The notes beneath the pieces were generated by a model. It saw only the letters and a program-made list of their open reading frames with translations. It searched no databases and was not told the DNA's origin. A stretch of DNA of 12,953 nucleotides from Sulfurovum sp. (GTDB lineage: Bacteria > Campylobacterota > Campylobacteria > Campylobacterales > Sulfurovaceae). The position numbers and the translations under genes were made by a program. The stretch is from NCBI GenBank assembly GCA_020719895.1, contig DYPM01000047.1, positions 1 to 12,953 of the forward strand, given 5' to 3'. Shown in pieces: positions 6,472 through 12,911 of the stretch (positions are counted from its first letter, which is position 1; each line of letters starts with the position of its first letter).

Positions 6472-8061
6472 TTACTCCAAAATTTCAAAATCGTTCGTAT
6501 GGTAAATCACCAATTGAAGTCCATTATAATATCCAAGATGTGCATAGAGTAGTTTGAGTTTAGTTCCATTTGGAGGTCTTGTGTTTTTATTTTTAAAATA
6601 AATCGATACAACTCTTCCTTCTGATTCAAATACACCATTACGATAGTATCCGATTATATTTTTGACTATTTCATTTTGGCGTTTTGCTTTATCTAAAAGC
6701 CACTGCGAAGAATCAATAAAATAAGAGTCGATTGTGTCTGAATTTTTGGTTTTATTGATGGAAAGTTTGGTGATCTCTTTGAGTCCCCTATATGTGTAAA
6801 TCTCTTTGACTTCAATGTCATAGCGTTTTCCTACTTCAAGCGACTCTGCACATCGATAAAGATAGATACCTCTTCCATTTGTGGTTTGTTTGAGTATTGC
6901 ATTCTCTTTTTCTTTCCATATCACTATTGCATTTTTGAGTATGATAGATTTATCTAACTTCTCTTTTTGATAAAGTGTTTCTATTTGATAATCTTCATTA
7001 CTATTTTTGATTTTAGTTGAAATGTGTGTGCTATATTGAGTTGAAATGCTATATGGTTTTGTATCAAAAAAAGCAAAAATAGGAAGATGATCAGAATATC
7101 CTTCGCCTGTGTGTTTGCCTTTTTTTATCTGATGTCGATAGATATATCCTTGCGGGTGAAAAAGATATTCTGCACGAAAAACACGAAATGAATCGTTGAT
7201 ATAATCAATCCCTTTGCCATCAAAAAGAGAAGAAGGAAGAATGATATGATCAGGAGTTCCTTTTTTGCCAAAAAAACTCACACTCCATCGATCCACTTCA
7301 GAAAGATCAAGCCACAACATAAAATGATAATTCTCAAGATTATCCACAATCTCTTTTTCATCAATAGGCATTTTGTTTTGAGTCGTTTTTAGAACATCAT
7401 GAATTCCTGTTTTGCCATACGTGTCATCAAGCTTTTTTTCTATACCAAGATAGTCATTATAGTTGGTATTGAAATCTCCAAGTAAAATATATTCTTTATC
7501 TGATATCTGCTCTATTCGACGTTTTAATGCTTTGGCATACAAAATGCGTTTGCTCTCTACGCCACCTCTTCCTTTTGATTTCCAATGATTGACAAACAAA
7601 AGTAGTTTTTGATCATCTACCTTCACTTCTGCTTCAAGAATATTTCGAACTCCTTGCGTATTGCTAACGACAATATCATGATGTTGCATGATAGGAAATT
7701 GAGAAAGTAGTGCGACTTGTACCGAACTTTTTGGAGTAGAAGTGATAGCATAATAGGGATAAAAAGCACATCCAACCTCTTTGATACGAGATTGAAGTTG
7801 TTTGAGAATCGATTCATTTTCTATCTCTTGAACTCCTACGATTTGAGCTTCAAGATCACAAATTACTTCAGCAGTATGATTGAGTTTGTTCTCTACCATT
7901 TGCGTATTCCAGTTGTATTTTGGTGTATATTCAGGATACTCACTGCCATCAAGAGTTGCATCAAAAAGGTTTTCAACATTATACGAAGCGACCTTAAAAG
8001 GAGTCGCCTCAAGCAAAAAAGTAAATAAAAACAGAAAAAACAATTGAAGATAAAGTCTCAT
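6472..8061 (-). CDS. Secreted endonuclease/exonuclease/phosphatase (EEP) family protein
   Basis: The 529-residue protein has a signal peptide at residues 1-19 (hydrophobic LFFLFLFTFLLEA), so it acts in the periplasm or outside. The EEP fold spans about 22-332. The catalytic motifs are intact: SYNVENLF (26-33, N28), GVQEIEN (76-82, E79), VNHWKSK (157-163, N158/H159), LLGDFNTN (193-200, D196/N198) and GYSDHLPIF (321-329, D324/H325). DNase I-like nucleases and phosphodiesterases share these residues. Residues 360-529 form an added domain, probably beta-rich, of a kind often joined to secreted nucleases for nucleic acid binding; that part is inference. The ATG has no clear Shine-Dalgarno site, but no other start would keep the signal peptide. 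An extended -10 box (8093-8101) lies upstream, and hemJ follows 3 bp downstream. Extracellular DNA use or biofilm turnover is possible; the substrate is unknown. Confidence 0.9.
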   Translation of the reverse strand: MRLYLQLFFLFLFTFLLEATPFKVASYNVENLFDATLDGSEYPEYTPKYNWNTQMVENKLNHTAEVICDLEAQIVGVQEIENESILKQLQSRIKEVGCAFYPYYAITSTPKSSVQVALLSQFPIMQHHDIVVSNTQGVRNILEAEVKVDDQKLLLFVNHWKSKGRGGVESKRILYAKALKRRIEQISDKEYILLGDFNTNYNDYLGIEKKLDDTYGKTGIHDVLKTTQNKMPIDEKEIVDNLENYHFMLWLDLSEVDRWSVSFFGKKGTPDHIILPSSLFDGKGIDYINDSFRVFRAEYLFHPQGYIYRHQIKKGKHTGEGYSDHLPIFAFFDTKPYSISTQYSTHISTKIKNSNEDYQIETLYQKEKLDKSIILKNAIVIWKEKENAILKQTTNGRGIYLYRCAESLEVGKRYDIEVKEIYTYRGLKEITKLSINKTKNSDTIDSYFIDSSQWLLDKAKRQNEIVKNIIGYYRNGVFESEGRVVSIYFKNKNTRPPNGTKLKLLYAHLGYYNGLQLVIYHTNDFEILE

Positions 8062-8092
8062 AAATATAACTTTTGATTGGATTTGGATATCA

Positions 8093-8101
8093 ATTGTAAC
8101 A
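8093..8101 (-). promoter_or_regulatory. Extended -10 promoter (TGTTACAAT) for the EEP-hemJ operon
   Basis: On the minus strand TGTTACAAT is an extended -10 with one mismatch to TATAAT, 31 bp before the ATG at 8061. It lies back to back with a plus-strand -10 at 8111-8119. Confidence 0.45.
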
Positions 8102-8110
8102 TATATATTA

Positions 8111-8119
8111 TGTTAAAAT
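8111..8119 (+). promoter_or_regulatory. Extended -10 promoter (TGTTAAAAT) toward comF
   Basis: TGTTAAAAT carries the TGn extension and a TAAAAT hexamer. It faces the possible leader ORF (8147) and comF (8277), which would give a leader of about 150 nt. Confidence 0.5.
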
Positions 8120-8146
8120 ATAGCCATTATTTTAAAGGGATACACA

Positions 8147-8275
8147 TTGAATAGATTAATGATTTTATATGATATTGTGTTTGATAAATATTACAAAACT
8201 GTGCTACAAAAAACCAAGTTATTTTGTATCTATAAAAATAAATATCTAATCTTTCAAACAACCCTTTACAACTAA
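8147..8275 (+). CDS. Possible 42-residue leader ORF upstream of comF
   Basis: A TTG codon at 8147 lies six bases after AAAGGGA (8134-8140), a plausible Shine-Dalgarno site, and opens a 42-codon frame that ends in TAA at 8273-8275, one base before the comF ATG. comF itself has no visible Shine-Dalgarno site, so coupled translation would make sense. The peptide starts NRLMILYDIVFDKYY and is rich in Tyr, Leu, Ile and Lys. I recognise no family. The opening MILYDI loosely recalls the first strand of Cas2, but there is no further match. Chance in A/T-rich DNA remains a real alternative, since Tyr, Lys, Leu and Ile codons are what random A/T-rich sequence gives. Confidence 0.35.
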   Translation: MNRLMILYDIVFDKYYKTVLQKTKLFCIYKNKYLIFQTTLYN

Positions 8276-8276
8276 A

Positions 8277-8858
8277 ATGCGTTGCTTTATTTGTGCTAAA
8301 TGGAGTTTTGAAATCATTTGTGATATGTGTGTGTACACCCATCTTAAACCACAAATCACTACACGTCGTGTTGGTACGCTTGATGTGATTAGTTTTTATA
8401 AATTTTCTCTCATCGAATCACTTCTACTCACCAAACATAAACCAGAAGGATTTCGTATCTACCGCAGATTGGCAAAAATCACTCTCAAACCTTTCATAGA
8501 ACAGTTTGTCGAAGGGTTGCAAAGTCAAGAAAAAGTAGCGATTATTGGTATTGATGAACAGATCAAAGGTGGTTATTCACATATCGCACAACTCACCCAT
8601 GCGATGCAAACACCACAATCCAAAACTCCACACAGCTCTCTTCTTGCCAAAAATCGCGTTACTTACGCAGGCAAATCGCTTCAGTTTCGACTTGAAAATC
8701 CACGACTGTTTCGTTATACCAGCAAAAGCACTCTCGATGCAATTTTGGTCGATGATATCATCACTTCAGGTTTGACACTCCAAGAAGCACAACAAACCCT
8801 CGCACGTCATAGTGTCGAAACGCTTTTCGCACTCACACTCGCAGATGCGAAGCTCTAA
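8277..8858 (+). CDS. comF: ComF family protein (competence-associated phosphoribosyltransferase-like)
   Basis: ComF proteins are needed for natural transformation and probably help convert or move imported single-stranded DNA in the cytoplasm. This 193-residue protein has the usual two parts: an N-terminal Cys cluster (C3, C6, C15, C18) able to bind zinc, and a C-terminal phosphoribosyltransferase-like domain with the PRPP-binding motif AILVDDIITSGLTL (155-168). The length matches short ComF homologues in this phylum. The ATG is placed by the MRCFIC start, which fits the Cys cluster. No Shine-Dalgarno site is seen, and a small ORF ends one base earlier. It stands alone: no com or pil genes adjoin it, and it converges with the toxin-antitoxin pair 38 bp downstream. 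Confidence 0.9.
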   Translation: MRCFICAKWSFEIICDMCVYTHLKPQITTRRVGTLDVISFYKFSLIESLLLTKHKPEGFRIYRRLAKITLKPFIEQFVEGLQSQEKVAIIGIDEQIKGGYSHIAQLTHAMQTPQSKTPHSSLLAKNRVTYAGKSLQFRLENPRLFRYTSKSTLDAILVDDIITSGLTLQEAQQTLARHSVETLFALTLADAKL

Positions 8859-8883
8859 ATCAAACTTTCTAAAAATAAGTCAA

Positions 8884-8898
8884 AAAACATTATGTTTT
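8884..8898. terminator. Weak A/T-rich hairpin between comF and the toxin gene
   Basis: AAAAC and GTTTT pair around ATTAT in the 38-bp gap between convergent stops; the right arm reaches the toxin stop codon. With one G-C pair it would be a weak bidirectional terminator at best. Confidence 0.25.
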
Positions 8899-9169
8899 AA
8901 TTCCAAAGATTTTGATTAAAGATTCCCAAAATAATGATTTTTTGATTTTCTCTATCTATCTCAAAAGGCACTGTATAGCCTTTATATATAAGTTCTCTCA
9001 AGTTTTCATCATCATCTTTTTTTCTATATGCATAAGGAAAATTCGGTATTTCTAAAATTCTTAAAATAACTTCATCATAAAACTTCAAAGCCCTTTGGAT
9101 ATTATCTAAAGCAATAAATTCCACAATAATTTCAAGTTCGCTTTTGAATCTATCAGATTTTTCTACTAT
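8897..9169 (-). CDS. RelE/ParE-family toxin frame, start codon apparently lost (ATG to ATA)
   Basis: The frame encodes a RelE/ParE-type toxin of about 90 residues with VEKSDRFKSELEIIVEFIAL at the N-terminus, then NIQRALKFYDEVI, ENLRELIYKGYTVPFEI and IIILGIFNQNLW at the end; this ending is characteristic of toxins I know from Campylobacterota. Such toxins are mRNA interferases or gyrase inhibitors held by a partner antitoxin. The natural start would be at 9169-9167, overlapping the antitoxin stop as TAATG; here the sequence is TAATA. No ATG, GTG or TTG occurs in this frame between the upstream TGA (9202-9200) and GTG at 9124-9122. Starting at that GTG gives 75 residues and removes the first strand and part of helix 1, probably destroying function. 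It may be translated poorly from ATA (GAG lies six bases ahead), or be inactive. The rest of the frame is intact, which suggests a recent change. Confidence 0.75.
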   Translation of the reverse strand: MVEKSDRFKSELEIIVEFIALDNIQRALKFYDEVILRILEIPNFPYAYRKKDDDENLRELIYKGYTVPFEIDRENQKIIILGIFNQNLWN

Positions 9170-9378
9170 TAAAGTCTCGATAATAGACTCTTTTGTATCT
9201 CATCTAAACCTTCTAAAAAGGGTGTTGTTTTCATTTTTCCACTTCGATACTCTTGAGATCGTTTTTTTATCTCTTCATCGAGTGATTTTTCAACTTCAAC
9301 TGCATCTTCGGGTAAACTTTTAAGCAGTTGTTGAAACTGTTCTATATATTCATCTTTTACAGTCACTCTCATTGTCAT
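9169..9378 (-). CDS. Antitoxin of a RelE/ParE-type toxin-antitoxin pair
   Basis: The 69-residue protein begins MTMRVTVKDEYIEQFQQLL, an N-terminal strand and helix expected for a DNA-binding or dimerising antitoxin, continues with a Glu-rich helix (KSLDEEIKKRSQEYRSGKM) and ends in a short segment likely to wrap the toxin. The start ATG has AAGGGA (9386-9391) seven bases upstream; a second ATG two codons later is less well placed. Its stop overlaps the expected toxin start. An extended -10 box at 9406-9414 drives the pair; autoregulation is usual for such operons but no operator repeat stands out. The call rests on size, position and similarity from memory to antitoxins next to this toxin family. 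Confidence 0.75.
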   Translation of the reverse strand: MTMRVTVKDEYIEQFQQLLKSLPEDAVEVEKSLDEEIKKRSQEYRSGKMKTTPFLEGLDEIQKSLLSRL

Positions 9379-9405
9379 AACATATTCCCTTGATTTTAAT
9401 GTTTG

Positions 9406-9414
9406 ATTATATCA
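9406..9414 (-). promoter_or_regulatory. Extended -10 promoter (TGATATAAT) of the toxin-antitoxin operon
   Basis: On the minus strand TGATATAAT is a consensus extended -10, 28 bp before the antitoxin ATG. It lies just behind the dnaJ stop codon (9432), so the pair could be expressed independently of dnaJ read-through. Confidence 0.6.
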
Positions 9415-9431
9415 AAACTACTATCCCACAG

Positions 9432-10553
9432 TCACTCAAACCACCCTTTTACTTTTTCAAAGGCAGTCTCAAAAACACTTTTATGCGGTTTGCTCTCTAC
9501 GCCGTAACTCTCCTGAAGTTTTTCCAATAGTTCTCTTTGCTCTTCTGAGATAGACGTTGGAAGTTCCATCTTAATCTGTACGATAAATCGTCCTTTTCGT
9601 CCTGTTTGGATATCTACGACACCTTCACCATCAAATATGAACTGCTCTTTGTCTTTAGTGCTTTGATTAAGTTTGATCTCTTTTTCGCCGTTGAGTGTTG
9701 GAATCGTCACCGTTTCACCCAAAATAGCTTGAGTAAAAAACACAGGCACTTCGATATAGATATCTTTGCCATTTCGAATGAAATGTTCGTCCTCTTTTAT
9801 AATAAATGTAAGATAGAGATCTCCTCTTGTGCCATTCTTGGACGCATTGCCATATCCTTGAACGCGAAGACGATTTCCGCTATCTACGCCTGCTGGGATT
9901 TTGACTGTGACACTGTCTTCTTTGTATTTGTATCCTTTACCGTCGCAACTTGAACATTTTTGGACGATTTTTTGTCCTTCGCCATGACACTTTGGACATG
10001 TTTGGGCAAACTGCATCATTCCTTGACGCATCACGACTTGACCGCGACCTTGACAATAATCACACTTCTCAAGTTTGCCATCTTTGGCACCAGTACCATT
10101 ACAATCGTCGCATGAAATTTTATATTTGATGTCGATTTTCTTTTCACATCCAAAAATTGCCTCTTCAAACTTAAGTGATAACTCTATCTCAAAATCAAGA
10201 TTATACTTCTGCCCTTTACTACGACGCGTGTTTGTATTTCCACCAAAACCTCCACCAAACATTGAGTTGAAGATATCCATAATATCATCCATATCTGCAT
10301 TACCGCCAAAGCCTCTTCCTCCTTGTCCATCAAAACCTGCTTTGCCATAGCGATCATATATTGATCTTTTGCTTTCATCGCTCAATACTTGATAGGCTTC
10401 GTTGACCAATTTGAACTTATCTTCGGCTTCTTTATCGTTTGGATTTCTATCAGGGTGATACTGCATTGCAAGTTTACGATAAGCTTTTTTGAGTTCTGCT
10501 CCAGAACTTTCTTTAGTCACCTCAAGTATTTCATAATAGTTTATTTCTGTCAT
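9432..10553 (-). CDS. dnaJ: Chaperone protein DnaJ (Hsp40)
   Basis: DnaJ delivers unfolded proteins to DnaK and stimulates its ATPase in the cytoplasm. The 373-residue protein has all class A parts: J domain (residues 5-70) with HPD at 33-35, a Gly/Phe/Asn/Asp-rich linker (72-108), four CxxCxGxG zinc motifs (C148/C151, C164/C167, C186/C189, C200/C203) and the C-terminal substrate-binding domain to about 335. The ATG follows AAGGAA (10561-10566) by seven bases. It is not next to hrcA-grpE-dnaK; a free-standing dnaJ near recR also occurs in Campylobacter jejuni as I remember it. No CIRCE inverted repeat is seen upstream, so HrcA control is not supported. The toxin-antitoxin pair follows 53 bp downstream. 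Confidence 0.98.
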   Translation of the reverse strand: MTEINYYEILEVTKESSGAELKKAYRKLAMQYHPDRNPNDKEAEDKFKLVNEAYQVLSDESKRSIYDRYGKAGFDGQGGRGFGGNADMDDIMDIFNSMFGGGFGGNTNTRRSKGQKYNLDFEIELSLKFEEAIFGCEKKIDIKYKISCDDCNGTGAKDGKLEKCDYCQGRGQVVMRQGMMQFAQTCPKCHGEGQKIVQKCSSCDGKGYKYKEDSVTVKIPAGVDSGNRLRVQGYGNASKNGTRGDLYLTFIIKEDEHFIRNGKDIYIEVPVFFTQAILGETVTIPTLNGEKEIKLNQSTKDKEQFIFDGEGVVDIQTGRKGRFIVQIKMELPTSISEEQRELLEKLQESYGVESKPHKSVFETAFEKVKGWFE

Positions 10554-10646
10554 TGTTGTGTTCCTTTTTGTAATGTTTTTGTTTGTGATAAACGCTGATT
10601 TTCACCCAAATTACTGATATATAGTACGGGTTGTAAGTGGGCGGGA

Positions 10647-10655
10647 ATTCTACCA
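10647..10655 (-). promoter_or_regulatory. Possible extended -10 promoter (TGGTAGAAT) for dnaJ
   Basis: On the minus strand TGGTAGAAT fits an extended -10 with one hexamer mismatch, 93 bp before the dnaJ ATG. A TATATA-like stretch at 10616-10624 is an alternative closer to the gene. Confidence 0.35.
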
Positions 10656-10664
10656 TATTTTGGT

Positions 10665-10670
10665 TATAAT
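10665..10670 (+). promoter_or_regulatory. -10 box (TATAAT) for the Dabb-recR operon
   Basis: A consensus TATAAT lies 25 bp before the Dabb gene start, leaving a leader of under 20 nt that carries only the ribosome binding site AAGGAT (10685-10690). Confidence 0.65.
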
Positions 10671-10695
10671 CCAAAAAACTGCGTAAGGATAAATG

Positions 10696-10995
10696 ATGAT
10701 TGTACATATCGTAATGTTCAAATTTCAAGAGCCAAACAGAAATCCAAATATGATACAAGCCAAACAGATGTTAGAAGAACTATTGGGTGCTGTGCCGTCG
10801 CTTCGAAGTATCGACGTGGGATTTAATTTTGCCAATGAAGAGAGAGCTATGGATATGAGCATCATCACTACTTTTGGAAGTCGTGAAGATCTCAACGCCT
10901 ACGCCATTCATCCTGAACATCAAAAAGTAGTAGAGTTTATCAAAAGTGTGACAGAGTACTCCAAAGTGGTTGATTATGAGAAAGTCGATAGATAA
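10696..10995 (+). CDS. Dabb (stress-responsive alpha/beta barrel) domain protein
   Basis: This 99-residue protein matches the small dimeric ferredoxin-like Dabb family: an MIVHIVMFKF strand at the start, a helix ending near LLGAVPSL, DMSIITTFGSREDLNAYAIH and HPEHQKVVEFIKSV near the end. The family is broad, including stress-induced plant proteins and small enzymes, so no substrate can be named. Two ATG codons stand in tandem at 10693 and 10696; the second is five bases from AAGGAT and gives the usual MI-x-HIV start, so I prefer it. It is the first gene of a plus-strand operon; recR begins 2 bp after its stop. In C. jejuni the racRS regulators lie between dnaJ and recR, as I remember; here this gene takes their place. 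Confidence 0.85.
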   Translation: MIVHIVMFKFQEPNRNPNMIQAKQMLEELLGAVPSLRSIDVGFNFANEERAMDMSIITTFGSREDLNAYAIHPEHQKVVEFIKSVTEYSKVVDYEKVDR

Positions 10996-10997
10996 CC

Positions 10998-11573
10998 GTG
11001 GCAATTTATAAACATAAAATAGAGGCGTTTGAAAATCTTGTCGAGGCTTTTCAAGCACTTCCTTCAGTAGGCAAAAAGTCGGCAACTCGTCTTGCATATC
11101 ACATAGTAATGGTAGATGGTTTTGCAGCGATGAAACTCGCTCACGCAATCGAAACTGCTGTCAATGATGTCCGCAAATGTCACAAGTGTCACAATATGAG
11201 CGAAAATACACTCTGCGGTATCTGTGCCAATCCTTCACGTGACAACTCTACTCTTTGTATCGTACAGTCTGCTAAAGATATTTTGACGCTTGAAGAGAGT
11301 GGTGAACACAAAGGAATCTATTATGTGATTTCTGAAATTAGCGATATGGATGAGTCTCATCTTTTTGACGCAGTAAAAGGTGTACGTGAAGTGATTTTTG
11401 CTTTTCCACCAAGTATTGCTACTGATACAATGATTTTATATATCGAAGAGAAGCTACAAAACAAAAATCTACTTTTTACCAAAATCGCCCAAGGAGTTCC
11501 TACTGGTGTAGAGCTAGAAAATATCGACACAGTCTCTCTCTCGCGTGCGATTCAATCTCGCGTAAAAGTGTAA
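10998..11573 (+). CDS. recR: Recombination protein RecR
   Basis: RecR forms a ring with RecO to load RecA at gaps during recombinational DNA repair in the cytoplasm. The 191-residue protein shows a helix-hairpin-helix with LPSVGKKSATRLAYHIV (21-37), a four-Cys zinc site (C61, C64, C73, C76) and a Toprim domain (about 85-175) with CIVQSAKDI and TDTMILYIEE. The C-terminal signature IAQGVPTGVELENIDTVSL lies at 163-181. It is a few residues shorter than the E. coli protein. The start is GTG, 2 bp after the Dabb stop, with no strong Shine-Dalgarno site of its own, so translation is probably coupled. Confidence 0.97.
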   Translation: MAIYKHKIEAFENLVEAFQALPSVGKKSATRLAYHIVMVDGFAAMKLAHAIETAVNDVRKCHKCHNMSENTLCGICANPSRDNSTLCIVQSAKDILTLEESGEHKGIYYVISEISDMDESHLFDAVKGVREVIFAFPPSIATDTMILYIEEKLQNKNLLFTKIAQGVPTGVELENIDTVSLSRAIQSRVKV

Positions 11574-11600
11574 TAAATCAAAATTCATCAAGGCAAATCA

Positions 11601-12071
11601 ATGATTTTACTCTCCATTCCATCACAAAAAAACATCACACTTCATCACCTTTTACTTGACTACAACGGCACACTTGCTTGCGATGGAGTTCTCAAAAATG
11701 GCGTTATGTCACGTCTTGAAAAACTCTCTACTTTGCTTACTATTCACGTAATTACTGCTGATACTTTTGGCTCTGTAGCACAACAATGCAATTGTGATTT
11801 TATCCACATTGAAGTAATCTCCAAAACAGATCAAGCCAAAGCCAAACTTAACTATCTTGAGACACTAAATCAAAATCACACAATCGCTATGGGAAATGGT
11901 CGAAATGATCTACTAATGCTTCAAGAGGCAATTTTGGGATTTGCACTACTCCAAGAAGAGGGATGTGATACACAAACACTCATCGCAAGCGACGCAATTT
12001 TTAGAGATATCAACGACGCATTAGATGCACTACTCCACCCCGAACGACTCATCGCAACATTTCGAAATTAG
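11601..12071 (+). CDS. HAD-like protein of the soluble P-type ATPase group (COG4087-like)
   Basis: The 156-residue cytoplasmic protein has HAD phosphatase motifs: motif I LLLDYNGTLACDG (17-29) with nucleophile D20, motif II around ITADT (51-55), and motif IV MGNGRNDLLML (97-107) with N102/D103. The residue two after the nucleophile is Asn (N22), not the usual Asp acid/base. P-type ATPases also lack Asp there (DKTGT), and the DYNGTLA form is what I associate with the 'soluble P-type ATPase' group. A lasting aspartyl phosphate or slow phosphatase activity is possible. No cap domain or TM segment is present. The ATG follows AAGG (11590-11593) by seven bases. It is 27 bp after recR, and its stop directly abuts the next ATG. 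Confidence 0.85.
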   Translation: MILLSIPSQKNITLHHLLLDYNGTLACDGVLKNGVMSRLEKLSTLLTIHVITADTFGSVAQQCNCDFIHIEVISKTDQAKAKLNYLETLNQNHTIAMGNGRNDLLMLQEAILGFALLQEEGCDTQTLIASDAIFRDINDALDALLHPERLIATFRN

Positions 12072-12836
12072 ATGAATCAAAATATCAAAGAAAGACTTGA
12101 TCAAGAACTATCGTACCGCAACAGCATTGACGAACTAAGCTATCAAAAACCAGATCCGCTAATGGTCGCTTCACGATACAACGATGAGACGATTGCACTT
12201 ATTTGTGCATTGTTTGCTTATGGAAATGCAAAACTTATCGTGAAGTTTTTGGAGTCATTGCCATTTGAATTACTCGATGAAAATGAAAAAACGATACATC
12301 AAACTCTCCAAAATCACTACTATCGTTTTCAAAAAAGTGATGATGTAATCGCTCTTTTTGTGACACTCAAACGGCTTAAAGAAAAAGAGAGTTTGGAGAC
12401 AATTTTTTATCGCGGATATCAAAAAGAAGAGAATCTTCTTGATGGATTGTGGGAGCTTATCGCAACGATACGAAATCACTCCAATCATCAAAGTGCAGGA
12501 TATGATTTTCTTGTTGGCACATTGCCAAAAAAGCTCGAAAAAGCAGGCACTTACAAACGCTATTTGATGTTTTTTCGATGGATGGTGAGACGTGATAATT
12601 TAGATATGGGATTATGGACTAATGTTCACGCCAAAAATCTATTGATGCCTTTAGATACACATAGTTTTAAAGTATCACAAAAATTAGGACTACTCCATCG
12701 TAAAAGTTGCGATATGAAAGCAAGCATTGAGCTTACAAAAACATTGAGTGGTTTTGATCCTAATGATCCAATAAAATACGATTTTGCACTCTATCGTATC
12801 GGACAAGAGAAGATACAAATTCAAGCCTCCAAATAA
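12072..12836 (+). CDS. TIGR02757 / DUF2400 family protein
   Basis: This 254-residue protein fits the TIGR02757 (DUF2400) family of unknown function. The recognisable part is the C-terminal half: MFFRWMVRRDNLDMGLW (167-183), MPLDTHSFKVSQKLGLL (192-208) and the terminal FDPNDPIKYDFALYRIG block (228-244), with conserved Arg, Asp and His. The Asp/Lys-containing helical end recalls HhH-GPD DNA glycosylases, but this is a loose likeness. The ATG begins directly after the TAG of the HAD gene with no gap, so translation is coupled. Being in the recR operon makes a DNA-repair role a reasonable hypothesis, not more. Confidence 0.9.
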   Translation: MNQNIKERLDQELSYRNSIDELSYQKPDPLMVASRYNDETIALICALFAYGNAKLIVKFLESLPFELLDENEKTIHQTLQNHYYRFQKSDDVIALFVTLKRLKEKESLETIFYRGYQKEENLLDGLWELIATIRNHSNHQSAGYDFLVGTLPKKLEKAGTYKRYLMFFRWMVRRDNLDMGLWTNVHAKNLLMPLDTHSFKVSQKLGLLHRKSCDMKASIELTKTLSGFDPNDPIKYDFALYRIGQEKIQIQASK

Positions 12837-12860
12837 ACATAAATCTCACAAAAAAATAAA

Positions 12861-12866
12861 TATAAT
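12861..12866 (+). promoter_or_regulatory. -10 box (TATAAT) for the gene at the right edge
   Basis: TATAAT lies 45 bp before the ATG at 12912, preceded by an A-rich stretch and no clear -35 box. It is in the 75-bp gap after the DUF2400 gene, so the next gene probably has its own promoter. Confidence 0.5.
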
Positions 12867-12911
12867 CAAGAGTTGATTTTAAGATTTAAGACTCATTCAA
12901 AAGGAACTCCA

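Noticed and set aside
8147..8275. Cas2 fragment suggested by MILYDI at the start of the small ORF
   Set aside because: Only a short hydrophobic strand and an Asp match; the rest shows no Cas2 features, and no repeats or cas1 are nearby.
8127..8354. 75-codon minus-strand ORF opposite comF
   Set aside because: It overlaps the divergent promoters and the comF Cys cluster, has no ribosome binding site and no recognisable protein features.
9600..10350. Plus-strand ORFs of 91 and 115 codons within dnaJ
   Set aside because: They are antisense shadows of the J, Gly/Phe and zinc domains of dnaJ; no start signals or family features.
10554..10692. CIRCE or HspR-type heat-shock operator upstream of dnaJ
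   Set aside because: I searched by eye for TTAGCACTC/GAGTGCTAA-like and HAIR-like inverted repeats and found none.
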